This document shows, in pieces, positions 33,814-42,171 of a DNA stretch of 64,000 bases. The position numbers and the translations under genes are program-made. Under the pieces are notes generated by a model. It ran no database searches, was not told the DNA's origin, and saw nothing but the letters and a program-made list of their open reading frames with translations. Origin of the DNA: Paracoccus shanxieyensis (GTDB lineage Bacteria; Pseudomonadota; Alphaproteobacteria; Rhodobacterales; Rhodobacteraceae). The stretch spans positions 62,001 through 126,000 of the forward strand of contig NZ_WMII01000005.1 of NCBI RefSeq assembly GCF_009711265.1, read 5' to 3'. Each line of letters begins with the position of its first letter. The stretch's first letter is position 1.

Positions 33814-34905
33814 ATGACAAATCGCCTTGCTACCACCTTCACTGGTCTTGAGTTCGTCAATCCCTTCGTTCTGGCCTCGGCGCCGCCGACGGAAAGCAAG
33901 GCCAAGATCCTTCGGGCCTTCGAGGCGGGCTGGGGCGGTGTCGTTACCAAGACCATCGGGCTGCATCCGGTCGAAAACGTCGCCGGGCCGAAGACGATCT
34001 ATCAGCGCGCCAGCGAGACCAAGCCCTATGTCTCGCGCTACAAGCGGCCCGACACCGTGTCGCATTCATCCTGGAACTGGGAACTGATTTCGGACCAGCC
34101 GCTGGATCTGTGGCTGCCCGATCTTGAGGAGATCAAGACCACCTATCCCGACCGCATGGTGATCGCCTCGATCATGGCCGGCGCCGGAAGCGAGGCCGAG
34201 ATGGACAACTGGCGCAAGCTTGCCAAGGCCGTCGTGAACGCGGGATGCGACGCGATCGAGCTGAACATGTCCTGCCCGCATATGGACCGCAAGGATATGG
34301 GCGCGCATATCGCCAATGACGAAACCATCATCCGCTCGATCCTGAAAGCGGTGACCGAAGCGGTCAGCGTGCCGATCTGGGTGAAACTGACGCCGTCGTC
34401 CTCATCGCTGATCGACGGAGCCAAGGCGGCCTATGAGGCGGGGGCGGCGTCGATCTCGCTCTGCAACACCTTTCCCTCGCTGCCGCTGATGGACCCCGAG
34501 ACCCTGAAATTCGAGGTCGAGGTGGACGGGCTGGTCACATCGGGCGGCCTTGGAGGCTTGGCGATCCTGCATCAGGCGCTGCAGCGCGTCTCGGATATTT
34601 CGCGGGCGTTTCCGGACAAGGCGGTCTCGGGGATCGGCGGCATCAGGGGCTTTCGCGAGGCATTCAACTTCATCGTGCATGGCGCGGGCAATCTGCAGGT
34701 CTGCACCGCCGCGATGGAGGACAAGGGCAGCGGCGGCGTCGGCACGAACCTGATCCAAGAGCTGAAGGGCGATCTTGCCGATTATCTGGAACGCCGGGGA
34801 CATGCCTCGATCGAGGAGTTCCGGGGGATCGCGCGCGAAAGGATCGTCGAACATTCCCGCATCCGCCGGAAAAGCGAGGCGTATAACGGGGGCTACGCGG
34901 CCTAG
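33814..34905 (+). CDS. preA: dihydropyrimidine dehydrogenase-like protein (PreA type), no ferredoxin domain
   Basis: 363-aa FMN TIM barrel of the dihydroorotate/dihydropyrimidine dehydrogenase family. NMSCPHMDRKDMGAHI holds the active-site cysteine; VTSGGLGGLAILHQAL and GIGGIRGFREAFNFI bind FMN phosphate. E. coli PreA (about 411 aa) adds a C-terminal two-cluster ferredoxin domain; here the protein ends soon after the barrel, and no PreT partner is adjacent. So the electron route differs or the partner is elsewhere. Product would be dihydrouracil/dihydrothymine or a related reduced pyrimidine, or the reverse. Start ATG 33814 is set by AGGGAG. Confidence 0.82.
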   Translation: MTNRLATTFTGLEFVNPFVLASAPPTESKAKILRAFEAGWGGVVTKTIGLHPVENVAGPKTIYQRASETKPYVSRYKRPDTVSHSSWNWELISDQPLDLWLPDLEEIKTTYPDRMVIASIMAGAGSEAEMDNWRKLAKAVVNAGCDAIELNMSCPHMDRKDMGAHIANDETIIRSILKAVTEAVSVPIWVKLTPSSSSLIDGAKAAYEAGAASISLCNTFPSLPLMDPETLKFEVEVDGLVTSGGLGGLAILHQALQRVSDISRAFPDKAVSGIGGIRGFREAFNFIVHGAGNLQVCTAAMEDKGSGGVGTNLIQELKGDLADYLERRGHASIEEFRGIARERIVEHSRIRRKSEAYNGGYAA

Positions 34906-35032
34906 GACCAGCCGGGCAGGGCGGCCTCAGGCGGCGCGCCGGTCCTGATCGGGGGCAAGCGGGGCGCAGCGATTGTGCAGCACTGCCAAAGCTGTCGCGG
35001 CGATGCCTAACCCGGCGCTAGGACGCTAGGCT

Positions 35033-35053
35033 GGGTTTGGCCCAAGCCAACCC
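35033..35053. terminator. hairpin between convergent preA and davB
   Basis: GGGTT(T)GG / CCAACCC stem with one bulge and a 6-nt loop in the 174-bp gap between two convergent genes. No U-run; weak candidate for a two-way terminator. Confidence 0.3.
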
Positions 35054-35079
35054 GCGCGCCCGTCACGATCAGCCGCCGC

Positions 35080-36723
35080 TCAGGGCAGGCAGACCGGACC
35101 GTGGCGCGCCCAGCGGTCGGCTGGACCGGGGTTCAGGGGATCGTGCTGCCCGCCCAGATGGCGCAACACGCCCGACACGGCATTCAGCGCGGTCTGCACC
35201 GCCCCCTCGACCCATGCGGGGGTCCAGCTGATGCCGTCGCCCGCCAGAAAGATGCCGCGCTGTTCCTCGGGCATCGCATCCTGCATGAAATGCCCATACA
35301 TGCGGTGATTATAGCGGTAATGCCCCGGAAGCGCGCCCTTGAAGGCGCCAAGGAAATTCTCGTCGCTTTCCCAGCTGACGCAGATCGGCTCGCCGCGGAT
35401 ATGGCTTGCGATATCGACGCCGGGATAGATGGCCCCAAGCGCCTGCAAGGCCAGATCCACCCGTTTTTCGGCGGAATGCGGCAGAACCTTCAGCGCATCC
35501 GTCATCCAGGCGTAGGACAGGCAGATCACCGCCGGGCGATCCGGGCCGTTGTCGAACAGATAGGTGCCGCGCGTGATGCGGTCGGTCAGCGTCATCGACA
35601 TCAGCGGCTGGCCCGTCACCGGGTCGGTGTCTTTCCAGAACGGGCGATCCACCATGACGAAGGTTTTCGCCGCCTGCATGTAGCGGGTCCGGTCCAGCGC
35701 CATCCACAGCTTCTGGTCGAAGAGCCGCTCTTCGGTGCGGATCGAGGTGGTCAGCAGGTGGCTTTGGCAGGTCACGACGACCGCCTTGTAATGGTCGCGG
35801 CGGCCCCAGCGGTCCGTCACGCGGATATCGCCGCCTGCATCATCACGCTCCAGCGTGCAGACCCGGCCACGCGTGGCCCCGCCGTTCAACGATGCCAAGC
35901 TCGTGCCGGCAGGCCAATGCGTGCAGGCGGGCGCATCGCCCCACAGGCGTTTCGGCATCTGCCCCACCCCGCCCACGACAAGCTGCTGGTCGTCGTCCAG
36001 ACCCAGAAGGTTCACGCGCAGGATCTCGAGCATCGAGTTCGGGAAATCGCTGTCCCAGCCGCCGGTCCCGAAGCCCACCTGACCAAAGACCTCGCGGTGG
36101 CGGAAGGACAGACCCCGGAATGCCTTGGACGAGGCGACGAAATCGTAAAAGGTGCGCTCATCCCAGTCGTGCACCAGCGGGTCCCAGATCGCCTTGACCG
36201 CATCGGCGTCGCGGGCGATGACGGCGGCGCGGAGGGCTGCGAAATTCGCGCCCTCTTCCAGCGCGGCGTCATAGGCGCGCGCCACCTCGGCATAAAGCGG
36301 CGGCAGATCGGCCAGCGTGCGGGCAAAATGCTTTTCTCCTTCCAGATCGATGACCGTGGAACCGGCCGCAGGGGTCAGCGGGTTCGGAAAGGCTTCGGTC
36401 TGCAGGCCCACACGGTCCAGATAATGCCAGAATGCGGTGGAGGAGCGCGGAAACCGCATCCCGCCCAGTTCCGCGATGATGTCCTCGGCGCCCTCGAACC
36501 TCTCGGATCGCAGGCGACCGCCGAACTTTCCGGCCTCATAGACGATCGGGCGCAGCCCCAGCCGCATCAACTCATAGGCGGCGACGATCCCCGCAGCCCC
36601 GGCGCCGATCACCGCGACCGAGGTTCCGTGCATGTCGGGCGGCAGCTGGCCCAGACCTGCAGGATGTTGCAGCCAGGCGTCATAGGCAAAGGTGAAGTCG
36701 GGTCCGAAAGCGGTCAGGGTCAT
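35080..36723 (-). CDS. davB: L-lysine 2-monooxygenase (DavB-like flavin amine oxidase)
   Basis: 547 aa, the usual length of amino-acid 2-monooxygenases. FAD motif SVAVIGAGAAGIVAAYEL at about 35-52; GGRLRSERF and AELGGMRFP are the arginine/glycine flavin contacts; AGDGISWTPAWVEGAVQTAL is the C-terminal FAD loop. The overall pattern, including WMALDRTRYMQAAKTFVM, matches Pseudomonas DavB much better than tryptophan 2-monooxygenase IaaM. Reaction: L-lysine plus O2 to 5-aminovaleramide, CO2 and water. ATG 36723 has AAGG 7 nt upstream. The partner amidase davA is divergent, 62 bp away. Confidence 0.85.
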   Translation of the reverse strand: MTLTAFGPDFTFAYDAWLQHPAGLGQLPPDMHGTSVAVIGAGAAGIVAAYELMRLGLRPIVYEAGKFGGRLRSERFEGAEDIIAELGGMRFPRSSTAFWHYLDRVGLQTEAFPNPLTPAAGSTVIDLEGEKHFARTLADLPPLYAEVARAYDAALEEGANFAALRAAVIARDADAVKAIWDPLVHDWDERTFYDFVASSKAFRGLSFRHREVFGQVGFGTGGWDSDFPNSMLEILRVNLLGLDDDQQLVVGGVGQMPKRLWGDAPACTHWPAGTSLASLNGGATRGRVCTLERDDAGGDIRVTDRWGRRDHYKAVVVTCQSHLLTTSIRTEERLFDQKLWMALDRTRYMQAAKTFVMVDRPFWKDTDPVTGQPLMSMTLTDRITRGTYLFDNGPDRPAVICLSYAWMTDALKVLPHSAEKRVDLALQALGAIYPGVDIASHIRGEPICVSWESDENFLGAFKGALPGHYRYNHRMYGHFMQDAMPEEQRGIFLAGDGISWTPAWVEGAVQTALNAVSGVLRHLGGQHDPLNPGPADRWARHGPVCLP

Positions 36724-36785
36724 CGTTGCACCTTGGAGGGCTGGGCAGGATCGGCATACATAAGCTGAAGACGAAAGGACAGGTC

Positions 36786-37547
36786 GTGAAACTTGCACTG
36801 CATCAGGGGCCGTCCCCGGCCGGAGACATCGACGCGGCCTTTGACCGCATCGAGACGCTGCTGGCGGCAAGCGCACGGGCCAAGGCCGACATGCTGCTGC
36901 TGCCTGAACTGTTCCTGCCCGGATACAACCAGCCCGAGGCCATCCGGGCGCTGGCCCAGACGCCGGATGGCCCGTGGATGGCGCAAGTGTCCCGGTTGGC
37001 GCGCGAGGCGGGGTGCGGGCTGACGCTTGGCTGGGCCGAGCGGCAGGACGATGCCATCTTCAATGCGGCCAGCAGCTTCGACGCCAACGGCGATCTGCTG
37101 GCGCATTACCGCAAGATCCAGCTTTACGGGGCCGAGCGCGACATCTTCCAGCCGGGCGCTGCGCCGCCGCCGGTGTTCCGGCTTGCCGGTCACCGCGCGG
37201 GCCTGCTGATCTGTTACGATATCGAATTTCCCCAGCACGCGGCCGGGCTGGCAGGACGCGGCGCGGATCTGCTGCTGGTGCCGACCGCCAATCCGGCAGG
37301 ATTTGGGCATGTTCCGCAGGTTCTGGTGCCTGCCCGCGCGCATGAAAACCGCCTGACGGTGGCCTATGCCAATCTGTGCGGAGATGAGCGCGGTCTGGTC
37401 TATGATGGCGGATCCGTCGTCTCGGGGCCTGATGCCCGACCCATCGTCATGGCCGGTCGGGATGAGGCGCTGATGATCTGCACCCTGCCAGACAGTTGGG
37501 ACAAGGCGGTTCTTTCGGCGCAAGACCGCGATTACCGCGCGGTCTAG
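36786..37547 (+). CDS. davA: 5-aminovaleramidase (DavA-like, nitrilase superfamily)
   Basis: 253-aa carbon-nitrogen hydrolase with the complete triad Glu41 (LLLPELFLPGY), Lys110 (HYRKIQLYG) and Cys143 (LICYDIEFP). It would hydrolyse 5-aminovaleramide to 5-aminovalerate and ammonia, the step after DavB. The start is GTG 36786, preceded by AAGGA at 6-nt spacing and giving the family opening MKLALHQG; an in-frame ATG at 36726 lacks such support. Divergent from davB. Its TAG overlaps the stop of the convergent permease gene at one CTAG. Confidence 0.87.
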   Translation: MKLALHQGPSPAGDIDAAFDRIETLLAASARAKADMLLLPELFLPGYNQPEAIRALAQTPDGPWMAQVSRLAREAGCGLTLGWAERQDDAIFNAASSFDANGDLLAHYRKIQLYGAERDIFQPGAAPPPVFRLAGHRAGLLICYDIEFPQHAAGLAGRGADLLLVPTANPAGFGHVPQVLVPARAHENRLTVAYANLCGDERGLVYDGGSVVSGPDARPIVMAGRDEALMICTLPDSWDKAVLSAQDRDYRAV

Positions 37548-38851
37548 CACAGCATCAGCGCGGTCACGGCAAGCATGCCCAACCCGGCCAAGGCCGCAGC
37601 CCATGGGGCATTCCAGCGATGCGCGACCACGCGTGAGGGCACGCCGCAGGCCGCCCCGGCCATCAGGCACATCGCGCTGATGGGCGATACCGAAATGGCC
37701 GTCGTCCAGCTGACCGACAGCGCCAGCCCAAGGGCCAGCGGGTGTTCAAACCCGATCGGCTTCGGTCCAAGAAGCTGCGCCACCATCACCACGAAGACCG
37801 AATTCGGGATATAGGCCGCCGCCGTCAGCGGGATGACGGCCATGGTCAGCAGCAGGATCGGCAGCATCGGCAAGGCCCCCGAGGTCAGCAGCGCCGGAAA
37901 TGCCGTCTGGCCGACCAGCTGCGACAGCACCGTGCCGATGATGCTGGCCGACAGGAAGATCGTGCCCTCGTTGCGCAATCCTGTCAGTCCGGCAAGGGCG
38001 GTGGGCGTCTCGGACAGCCGCCCCTGAACGGCCATCCATCCCAGCGACAGTAGCGGCAGCAGGATGATCGATGCGACCGTGAAGCCGATGTCCAGCCCCA
38101 GATGCAGCAGCACCGCCGCCGCCAGCAGGATCGCGGACAGCCCCACCACCTGCCACATGGCCCCCGAGGCTATCGCCGGAACAGCACCCGCCTGCGGAAG
38201 CGTGCGGGGCAGCAGCGGCCAGACCGTCGTCACCGCCAGCGCAAGGGCGGTGAAGGCTGCGGACACCGCCAGAAATGGCAGCGCCTGAAACGCCGGCAGA
38301 GCGCCCGAGACGATGGCAAATCCAAGGCCCAGCGGCGACCACATGGCCACCGTCGCCGCCCCCCGCATCGCCGCCATCACCAGCGTCGGGCGGGCGCGCG
38401 ACCCGGCCGTCAGGTCCGAGATCATCGCGATGATGCCGACGTTGAACATCAGCGCCAGAAGATGCGTGCCGGCATAGGTCGCGCCATAGCGCCGCGATGG
38501 CGGCACCGAAAGCAGCGCCTGCGTGGCCTGCGCGATAAGGCGGGATTTGCGCACGGGATGGCGCAGAAAACCCAGCACGGCCATCAGGGCGGCAAAGCCC
38601 GCGCCCTGCGCAAGCGCCGCCAGAAGCGCGGGCCACTGACCTGTGATCAGCAGCCCCGCCGCGCCCGCCGCACCAAGGCCCAGCAGAACCCGCGCCAGCG
38701 GCAGCAGATGCCGCCATTGCAGGGCGGCAGACAGCACGACCGCCCCCGACGCTGCCACAACCGCCCACGCCCCGCCGCCCAGACTGCCCACGGGCAGCAG
38801 GATCACCGCCGCCAGCAGGCACCAGGATGCAGCGGGAACGCGTTCAGTCAC
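37544..38851 (-). CDS. polytopic membrane protein, probable transporter of unknown substrate
   Basis: 435 aa with roughly 11-12 hydrophobic segments and few charged residues. The C-terminal half (GLTGLRNEGTIFLSASI, then TTAISVSPISAMCLMAG) has the two-fold, hairpin-rich look of the ion-transporter superfamily (ArsB/DASS-like), but I cannot name a family. The GTG start at 38851 overlaps the aminotransferase stop (GTGACTGA), so it is translationally coupled to that gene. Convergent with davA, overlapping by 4 nt. Confidence 0.75.
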   Translation of the reverse strand: MTERVPAASWCLLAAVILLPVGSLGGGAWAVVAASGAVVLSAALQWRHLLPLARVLLGLGAAGAAGLLITGQWPALLAALAQGAGFAALMAVLGFLRHPVRKSRLIAQATQALLSVPPSRRYGATYAGTHLLALMFNVGIIAMISDLTAGSRARPTLVMAAMRGAATVAMWSPLGLGFAIVSGALPAFQALPFLAVSAAFTALALAVTTVWPLLPRTLPQAGAVPAIASGAMWQVVGLSAILLAAAVLLHLGLDIGFTVASIILLPLLSLGWMAVQGRLSETPTALAGLTGLRNEGTIFLSASIIGTVLSQLVGQTAFPALLTSGALPMLPILLLTMAVIPLTAAAYIPNSVFVVMVAQLLGPKPIGFEHPLALGLALSVSWTTAISVSPISAMCLMAGAACGVPSRVVAHRWNAPWAAALAGLGMLAVTALMLC

Positions 38852-40187
38852 GGGACAGCGTGGCGCAGGCTGCGGCGATCCGGACCATGGCGTCCTGAAG
38901 CTCGGCCATCGAGGTCGCATAAGAGATGCGGAAATAGGGCGACACCCCGAACGCCGCGCCGGGCACCATGGCGACATGCGTGGTTTCCAGCAGCCATGAA
39001 CAGAAGGCGCGGTCGTCCTGCATCACCTGGCCGTCCGGTGCGGTCATGCCGATGATCCCGGCGCAGCTTGCATAGGCATAGAACGCGCCCTCGGGGCGGC
39101 GGCAGGACAGGCCGGGGATGGCGTTCAGCCGGTCCACCACCAGATCGCGGCGCTGGGTAAAGCTGTCGCGGCGGATTGCAAGCATGTCCTGCGGGCCGTC
39201 CAGCGCCTCGACCGCGGCAGCCTGCGCGATCGAGCAGGGGTTCGAGGTGGACTGGCTTTGCACCACGGCCATCGCACGGATCAGCGGGCGCGGTCCCACC
39301 CCATATCCGATGCGCCAGCCCGTCATCGCATAGGCCTTGCTGACGCCGTTGACGATCAGGCATCTGTCGCGCAGCCATGGCGCGACCTGCAGGGGCGTCA
39401 CGAAGCGGAAGCCGTCATGAACGATGTGTTCATAGATGTCGTCGCTCATGATCCAGACATCGGGATGGGCCGCCAGAACCTTGGCCAGCGCGGCGATGTC
39501 GTCCGCATCATAGGCAGCGCCCGTGGGGTTTGACGGCGAATTCAGCATCAGCCAGCGCGTGCGCGGCGAAATGGCCGCGTGAAGCTGTGCGGGCGTCAGA
39601 CGGAAGCCCTGATCATCGGTGCAGGGAACGTGAACCGGAACCCCGCCGCAGATCTCCACAATGGCCGAATAGGTGGTCCAGCAGGGAGTGGGGATGATAA
39701 CCTCGTCGCCGGGCTCCAGCGTGGCCATCATGGCGTTATAGAGGATCTGTTTCGCCCCTGCGCCGACCGTCACCTCATCTGCGGTGAAGGTCAGGTTGTG
39801 ATCGCGGGCCATCTTTCGGACGATGGCGGCCTTCAGTTGCGGGGTGCCGTCCAGCGCCGTGTATTTCGTATCCCCGGCCTGCAGGGCGCGGATGGCCGCG
39901 TCCTTTATCGTGTCGGGCGTGTCGAAATCCGGCTCTCCGGCGCCAAGGACAATGACGGGGTGACCCATGGCCTTCAGTTCCTGCGCGCGGGCGCCGATGC
40001 GCAGGATCTCCGAGACCTGAAGCTTGGCCAGACGACTGGCCGGACGAAACGGGGTGGGGCGACGCCCGATGCGGTGATCCGCAAGGGCGCAGGCGGCCTG
40101 ATCCCGGATTTCATGGCGCAGGGCCGCGCGCTGGTGGAACAGGGCGCGACGGCGCTCCTGACATCCTGCGGGTTCATGGCGCGTCAT
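38844..40187 (-). CDS. class I/II PLP aminotransferase, native start lost
   Basis: Aspartate-aminotransferase-like: GAGEPDFDTPDTIKDAA, SPSNPTGAAYDADDIA, the PLP lysine in NGVSKAYAMTGWRIGYG, and the C-terminal arginine in FRISYATS. Family resemblance begins at FRPASRLAKLQVSEIL (about 40049), almost at the normal N-terminus, but no ATG, GTG or TTG occurs near it. The only in-frame start is ATG 40187, which would add 46 foreign residues read antisense to a racemase fragment. The native start appears removed by the rearrangement. The catalytic body is intact. Keto-acid and amino-acid substrates unknown. Confidence 0.75.
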   Translation of the reverse strand: MTRHEPAGCQERRRALFHQRAALRHEIRDQAACALADHRIGRRPTPFRPASRLAKLQVSEILRIGARAQELKAMGHPVIVLGAGEPDFDTPDTIKDAAIRALQAGDTKYTALDGTPQLKAAIVRKMARDHNLTFTADEVTVGAGAKQILYNAMMATLEPGDEVIIPTPCWTTYSAIVEICGGVPVHVPCTDDQGFRLTPAQLHAAISPRTRWLMLNSPSNPTGAAYDADDIAALAKVLAAHPDVWIMSDDIYEHIVHDGFRFVTPLQVAPWLRDRCLIVNGVSKAYAMTGWRIGYGVGPRPLIRAMAVVQSQSTSNPCSIAQAAAVEALDGPQDMLAIRRDSFTQRRDLVVDRLNAIPGLSCRRPEGAFYAYASCAGIIGMTAPDGQVMQDDRAFCSWLLETTHVAMVPGAAFGVSPYFRISYATSMAELQDAMVRIAAACATLSRD

Positions 40188-40643
40188 CAGGCGGTTCTGG
40201 CGGCCGGTCTTGGGGTGCCATTCGCGGCCTCCAGCCTAGTGCAGCTTCCGCTGGTGGCGCGGACCTTGCCGCAGGGCCGGGTGCTGGGTGTCATCACCTA
40301 TGACGCAGCCAGTCTGGGCCCCGAGGCGTTTCTGGCCGTGGGCGCAGACCCTGCGACACCCGTGGTGGGGCTGCCTGCCAACGGAGCCTTTCACGGGCTG
40401 ATCGAAGGCGGACAGCCCTATGACCACGACGCGATGGCGGCCGAGATCTTGGCTGCCGCGCATGGGCTGATTGCCCGGCACCCCGATGTGGGGGCGATCG
40501 TGCTGGAATGTACGAACATGCCGCGCTTTTCGGTGGATCTTTCGCAGGCGCTTGGCCTGCCGGTTTTCGACATCCTGACGCTTGGACACTGGCTGTTCAG
40601 CGCCACCTCACCCCGACGCTTCGTCGGCCAGGGGAAAGGCTGA
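40053..40643 (+). pseudogene. aspartate/glutamate racemase-family protein, N-terminus lost
   Basis: About 197 residues from GGATPDAVIRKG to the stop resemble aspartate/hydantoin racemase-like proteins: GATALLTSCGFMARHQ with one catalytic cysteine and GAIVLECTNMPRFS with the other. Some 40-45 residues that normally precede, including the first beta strand and aspartate motif, are missing and replaced by sequence antisense to the aminotransferase. Possible internal starts are GTG 40074 and ATG 40113. It ends 4 bp before an amino-acid ABC permease gene, so it once headed that operon. Confidence 0.7.
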
Positions 40644-40647
40644 CTTC

Positions 40648-41307
40648 ATGGACTATCAGTGGGACTTTTCCAGCCTCTGGCAATATCGCGGCATCTTCGC
40701 GGTGGGCCTTGGCTATACGATCGGCTTTACCATCCTGACCGTCATCTCGGGTCTTCTCGTCGGCACGGCTTTTGCGCTGGCGCGGCTGTCGGGCCTGAAG
40801 GTGCTGACCATCCCGATCATGATCGTGACCGAGCTGTTCCGCTGCACGCCCGTGCTGGTGCAACTTGTCTGGTGCTATTATGCGCTGCCCATGCTGATCG
40901 GGGTCAGCCTGTCGCCCGCGCTTGCGGCCTTCATCACGCTGACGATGTATGGCGCGGCATTCTATGCCGAGATCGTGCGCGGAGGCATCGCGTCCATCGA
41001 CATGGGCCAGTGGGATGCGGGACGCGCCATCGGGATGCGGCGCGGCACGCTGATGGGCCGGATCATCCTGCCGCAGGCGCTGCGCCGGATGGTGGCGCCG
41101 CTGGTCAACCAGTCGGTGCTGCAACTGAAGAACACCTCGCTGCTGTCGGTTCTGGCCGTGCCGGATCTGCTGTATCAGGGGCAGTTGGTTACCTCGGCCA
41201 CCTATCGGCCGCTCGAGACCTATACGCTGATCGCGGCGCTTTACATGGCGGTTCTGTTCCCGATGACGCGACTGGCCCAACGGATCGAACGGCGGAGGAA
41301 GGCATGA
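40648..41307 (+). CDS. polar amino-acid ABC transporter permease
   Basis: 219-aa HisM/GlnP-type permease: EIVRGGIASIDMGQWDAGRA leads into the coupling loop AIGMRRGTLMGRIILP, then LKNTSLLSVLAVPDLLYQ. ATG 40648 has AAAGG 10 nt upstream and lies right after the racemase stop. Only one permease and no binding protein are in this set. Overlaps the ATPase by an ATGA. Confidence 0.88.
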   Translation: MDYQWDFSSLWQYRGIFAVGLGYTIGFTILTVISGLLVGTAFALARLSGLKVLTIPIMIVTELFRCTPVLVQLVWCYYALPMLIGVSLSPALAAFITLTMYGAAFYAEIVRGGIASIDMGQWDAGRAIGMRRGTLMGRIILPQALRRMVAPLVNQSVLQLKNTSLLSVLAVPDLLYQGQLVTSATYRPLETYTLIAALYMAVLFPMTRLAQRIERRRKA

Positions 41308-42068
41308 ACAAGATGATCGAAGTGGTCGGTCTACGCAAATCCTTTGGCAATCTGGACGTTCTCAAGGACATCAACATCGCGGCGCGCAAGGGCGAGGTCG
41401 TGGGCCTGATCGGTCCGTCCGGTTCGGGAAAATCCACCTTGCTGCGCAGCCTGAACCTGCTGTCGGTGCCGGATGCGGGGGCGGTGCGGATCGGGAACCA
41501 GACGATGGATTTCTCGGGTGGGCGTCTGCGGATCCGCGACCGGGATCTGGCGGCGTTTCGGGCGAATACGGGGATGGTGTTTCAGAACTTCAACCTGTTT
41601 CCGCATATGAACGTGCTGGACAATGTGATGACCGGGCCGGTGCGCGTCCTGAAACGTCCCGCAGCCGAGGTGCGCGAAGAGGCGCTGGCCCTGCTGGACC
41701 GTGTCGGGCTGCGCGACCGGGCGGATGCCAACCCGGAAAACCTGTCCGGCGGGCAGAAGCAGCGCGTGGCCATCGCCCGCGCCCTTGCGATGCGCCCCGA
41801 GGTGATGCTGTTCGATGAGGCCACCTCGGCGCTGGATCCGGCTTTGGTGGGCGAGGTTCTGGCGGTGATCCGCGATCTGGCGGCGCAGGGGATGACGATG
41901 ATCCTTGTCACCCATGAAATGGCCTTCGCCCGCGATGTCGCAGATACGGTCATCTTCATGCAGGATGGCTATGTCGTCGAACAGGGCAGCGCCCAGCAGG
42001 TCATCACCGATCCGCAGGATCGCGCGACGCAGCAGTTTCTGGCGCATTTTCGCGGCGGTCTGGCCTAG
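41304..42068 (+). CDS. polar amino-acid ABC transporter ATP-binding protein
   Basis: 254 aa: Walker [10 protein letters not shown], signature [14 protein letters not shown], and MLFDEATSALDPALVGEV (DEA in place of the common DEP). ATG 41304 follows GGAGGAAGG-type sequence and overlaps the permease stop. Completes an importer whose binding protein is not in the window. Confidence 0.9.
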   Translation: MNKMIEVVGLRKSFGNLDVLKDINIAARKGEVVGLIGPSGSGKSTLLRSLNLLSVPDAGAVRIGNQTMDFSGGRLRIRDRDLAAFRANTGMVFQNFNLFPHMNVLDNVMTGPVRVLKRPAAEVREEALALLDRVGLRDRADANPENLSGGQKQRVAIARALAMRPEVMLFDEATSALDPALVGEVLAVIRDLAAQGMTMILVTHEMAFARDVADTVIFMQDGYVVEQGSAQQVITDPQDRATQQFLAHFRGGLA

Positions 42069-42164
42069 CGCCGTCGGGCGCTGTGCCCGGTGACGGCGGA
42101 CCGCTTGACCACCCGCGACAAAGATCGACATCACGCCCAGGCGCCCGCACGGACCGCAGGTCCG
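42067..42164. terminator. convergent gap with two small hairpins
   Basis: AGCGCC-GTCG-GGCGCT (42067-42082) begins inside the ATPase stop, and CGGACC-GCA-GGTCCG (42150-42164) lies just past the stop of the gene on the other strand. Neither has a U-run. They may serve as terminators for the two converging genes. Confidence 0.35.
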
Positions 42165-42171
42165 AGCCGAC

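Noticed and set aside
35080..37547. Indole-3-acetamide pathway (tryptophan 2-monooxygenase plus amidase)
   Set aside because: The oxidase pattern fits DavB better than IaaM, and the hydrolase is nitrilase-type like DavA, not the amidase-signature IaaH.
38844..40187. Aminotransferase as 5-aminovalerate aminotransferase (DavT)
   Set aside because: DavT is a class III enzyme; this is a class I/II aspartate-type aminotransferase by its PLP-lysine and SPSNPTG motifs.
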